DNA from: Pseudomonadota bacterium
Lineage (GTDB): Bacteria; Pseudomonadota; Alphaproteobacteria; Rhizobiales; Xanthobacteraceae
Assembly (NCBI GenBank): GCA_023451825.1
Contig: JAEXYA010000055.1
Span: forward strand, 62,001-126,000
Reading direction: 5' to 3'
DNA length: 64,000 nucleotides
The position numbers were made by a program, and so were the translations under genes. Below the pieces are notes generated by a model. That model made no database searches, was not told the DNA's origin, and was given only the letters and a program-made list of their open reading frames with translations. This document shows, in pieces, positions 62,476 through 64,000 of the stretch. Each line of letters begins with the position of its first letter. Position 1 is the first letter of the stretch.

Positions 62476-62858
62476 TTACTTGAACTCGGGAGCGGCCTTC
62501 AGAGCATCCTTCCGGGTGTTCATCTTGGCTACCCACTTGTTGTTGGCATCGTGGGTGATCGACACGGGATTCGGCGATACCGCAACGTAGCGCTCGCCAT
62601 TCCGAGGAAGCCGCCAACCGAAAGAATGAAGGCATCCAGCTTGTCGTTCCTGATCGCGATGTCTGCGGCCGCGCCGACGGTCGAGTTTTCCTGATTGGTG
62701 ATGTTCAGACCCTTCAGCTTCGAGGAGAACATCTCATCCTTCGATACCGTCGAGTACCTGGCTTCGGCTGGAGCCGTGCCCGTGGCCGTCGTCGCCGTCT
62801 GGGCGAAAACAGCGGTGGAAAGAACGGCAGCGGCGGCGACAACGGGAAACGTCTTCAT
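62476..62858 (-). pseudogene. PRC-barrel domain protein gene with one-base frameshift
   Basis: Starts at ATG 62858: KTFPVVAAAAVLSTAVFAQ is a signal peptide, then YSTVSKDEMFSSKLKGLNITNQENSTVGAAADIAIRNDKLDAFILSVGGFLGM, typical of exported PRC-barrel proteins. After GM (GCC at 62596-62598 on the plus strand) one G is missing. In the next frame the expected ending ERYVAVSPNPVSITHDANN and KWVAKMNTRKDALKAAPEFK follows to a TAA at 62476. With the base restored it would be about 127 residues. Either a recent mutation or a sequencing error. Confidence 0.85.
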
Positions 62859-63067
62859 TTCTAGGCTCCATGTTGAAGTGCTCAACAAGCCGCGTCGTTT
62901 CAAAAGCTCCCGAGTTTCTGGCAAGACAACCGGAACGCGATCTTGGAAATAGAAACCGTTCAAGTCGTCCTTTGTCTAATGCACGACATATAATTTTTTG
63001 CGCAGAGGAACCGCAGATGCAGAGACCGAGTTCTGGATTATTAGTTCATCAAGAGATTGGAAAAACC

Positions 63068-63283
63068 ATGAGCGGTACCACTGACAAGATTAAGGGCATG
63101 GCCAACGAAGCTGTCGGCAAAGCCAAGCAGGGTATTGGCGAAATGACCGGCTCCGACAAGCTGAAGGTCGAAGGCGCGGCGCAGGAAGCCAAGGGTGATG
63201 CTCAGCAAGCGATGGGCGACGCAAAGAACGCCGCCAAGAATGCGGTGGACAAGACCGCCGATACGCTGAAGAAGCCACTTTGA
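63068..63283 (+). CDS. CsbD family stress protein
   Basis: A 71-residue CsbD-like protein: TDKIKGMANEAVGKAKQGIGEMTGSDKLKVEGAAQEAKGDAQQAMGDAKNAAKNAVDK. The KxxGxAxEAxGKxKxxxGxxTGxxxLxxEGxxxxxxGxxQ pattern is complete. Such proteins accumulate under general stress (EcfG/PhyR regulons in this order); their molecular role is unknown. HWE kinases are known to signal into that pathway, which is a suggestive neighbourhood. Confidence 0.93.
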   Translation: MSGTTDKIKGMANEAVGKAKQGIGEMTGSDKLKVEGAAQEAKGDAQQAMGDAKNAAKNAVDKTADTLKKPL

Positions 63284-63327
63284 AGCACTGGGATGAGGAG
63301 CCAATGATACGGTCCCTCATCCTCCTT

Positions 63328-63540
63328 CTAGTTACTTTTATTAATGCGCTCGATGCGGTTCTGGAACAGAAACCGCGGTGCAATCTTCTCCCGAAGAGCC
63401 TGCGCAAACATCTTGCAAACGCAGAGCGGCTCGCCCCTTACCGTTTGGCACCGACAAGTGTCGCCATATGCGTATACGATAAGCTGATCGATATCGTTTC
63501 TTGCAATCGCATCTTCAATTTTTTCGCCGTACTTCGTCAT
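63328..63540 (-). CDS. Small cysteine-containing hypothetical protein
   Basis: A 70-residue ORF: TKYGEKIEDAIARNDIDQLIVYAYGDTCRCQTVRGEPLCVCKMFAQALREKIAPRF. The helical start and the CRC...CVC cysteine cluster look protein-like and better than the opposite frame. Four cysteines could bind a metal. The ribosome site is weak (TGGAC). Function unknown. Confidence 0.5.
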   Translation of the reverse strand: MTKYGEKIEDAIARNDIDQLIVYAYGDTCRCQTVRGEPLCVCKMFAQALREKIAPRFLFQNRIERINKSN

Positions 63541-63568
63541 ATGCGTCCAGGATCAATGTCAGGCTCCT

Positions 63569-63691
63569 TTGTTTAAAACTCCTCGAAGGCCGCAACAAGA
63601 TCCACGGCATCCGCAAAGCGGCGTGTTGCTTTTGGGAATCATTGCTTTGGCTATCTTGGCGATGTCTCTTCCCGCTGTATTCCAGATCTAG
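63569..63691 (+). CDS. Possible tiny membrane protein
   Basis: A 40-residue frame from TTG 63569: basic start FKTPRRPQQDPRHPQSG, then the membrane span VLLLGIIALAILAMSLPAVF. Layout resembles other tiny single-span proteins of this group, but start codon and ribosome site are weak. Confidence 0.3.
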   Translation: MFKTPRRPQQDPRHPQSGVLLLGIIALAILAMSLPAVFQI

Positions 63692-64000
63692 CGCCGTCTC
63701 TGCAATCGACGCGACCGATCTAGATACCGCTATCTACGACCTGGTGCGTGGCGAGTATTCCGACTTCAACACACGGAAAACCTGTCGCGGGACGTAACCG
63801 CCGACATCGCGTCGCGAACGCCAGGAGCGTTGCGATCTCCCTAAGACAACGTCCCGGTCCGGCAAAAATTCGTCCATCGGCACGTCACCCCACAAAAGCA
63901 AATGCCTCTGAGGCTTTCGCCATAGCCGCGCAGTCGCATGCCTCAAGAAATTATTATGCGGCCCCCGCGGGCCTCTTAACGACGCGGCGTGGCAAATGAT
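63692..64000. other. Right end without a supported gene
   Basis: Open frames exist on both strands but none shows a ribosome site or recognisable protein pattern; a gene cut by the window edge cannot be excluded. Confidence 0.3.

Noticed and set aside
1..64000. CRISPR array
   Set aside because: No regularly spaced direct repeats of 24-40 bases were seen; the three 39-bp-spaced elements are short palindromes, not CRISPR repeats.

Overview
The window looks like the chromosome of an alphaproteobacterium of the Bradyrhizobium / Rhodopseudomonas / Tardiphaga group (Nitrobacteraceae). The pointers are a GC-rich genome with many GTG and TTG starts behind good Shine-Dalgarno sites, a biliverdin-type bacteriophytochrome and a LOV kinase both ending in HWE-type histidine kinase domains, a cysD-cysNC/cysH arrangement with an Fe-S type APS reductase, many SsuABC-like importers, and small basic proteins typical of bradyrhizobia. 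No species is claimed.

Bases 1-33,000 form a sulfur and organosulfur region. It holds the sulfate activation and reduction genes (cysD, cysNC, divergent cysH) and a serine acetyltransferase (cysE). Two flavin-dependent LLM monooxygenases, a CmcJ-like 2-oxoglutarate oxygenase and a dienelactone hydrolase-like enzyme lie among them, as do an amidohydrolase and a cysteine hydrolase. Uptake is covered by three sulfonate/nitrate/taurine-type ABC importers, two MetQ-like binding proteins and two branched-chain-amino-acid-type (Liv) systems, one cut by the left edge. A flavoprotein/diferredoxin pair resembling an APS- or fumarate-reductase core opens the longest operon (9,555-19,372). The likely logic is import of organic sulfur compounds, oxidative release of sulfite, reduction and capture as cysteine. 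Substrates are not readable from sequence.

At 34,237-34,281 there is a 45-nt 3' fragment of a tRNA-Gly(TCC) gene next to a tyrosine recombinase (34,419-36,062). I read this as the left end of an integrated island that extends right; the complete tRNA gene is not in the window. The island holds (a) a tightly overlapping three-gene operon of a SIR2-like protein, a small middle protein and an SMC/Rad50-like ABC ATPase (36,869-40,745), which has the layout of an ABC-three-component defence system. It also holds (b) a control region with three XRE regulators and two kinds of repeated operator (41,085-42,640), driving (c) an operon encoding an unknown protein, a PD-(D/E)xK-like protein, a soluble FtsH-like AAA+/M41 zinc protease, a second nuclease-like protein that has lost its catalytic residues, and an HTH protein (42,831-47,329). 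That operon is followed by a second, divergent tyrosine recombinase. System (c) is the best candidate for something undescribed.

Bases 48,600-53,100 are a scrapyard of gene remnants (a decayed copy of the XRE regulator, a truncated DUF262 gene, orphan 5' and 3' gene ends) and small genes. Bases 53,200-62,300 are a light and stress signalling cluster: single-domain receivers, a hybrid PAS/GAF kinase, a bacteriophytochrome kinase and a LOV-PAS kinase. The right end has a frameshifted PRC-barrel gene, a CsbD-family stress protein and very small ORFs. Several genes carry apparent single-base frameshifts (25,164; 33,535-33,542; 62,596), which may be real decay or assembly errors.
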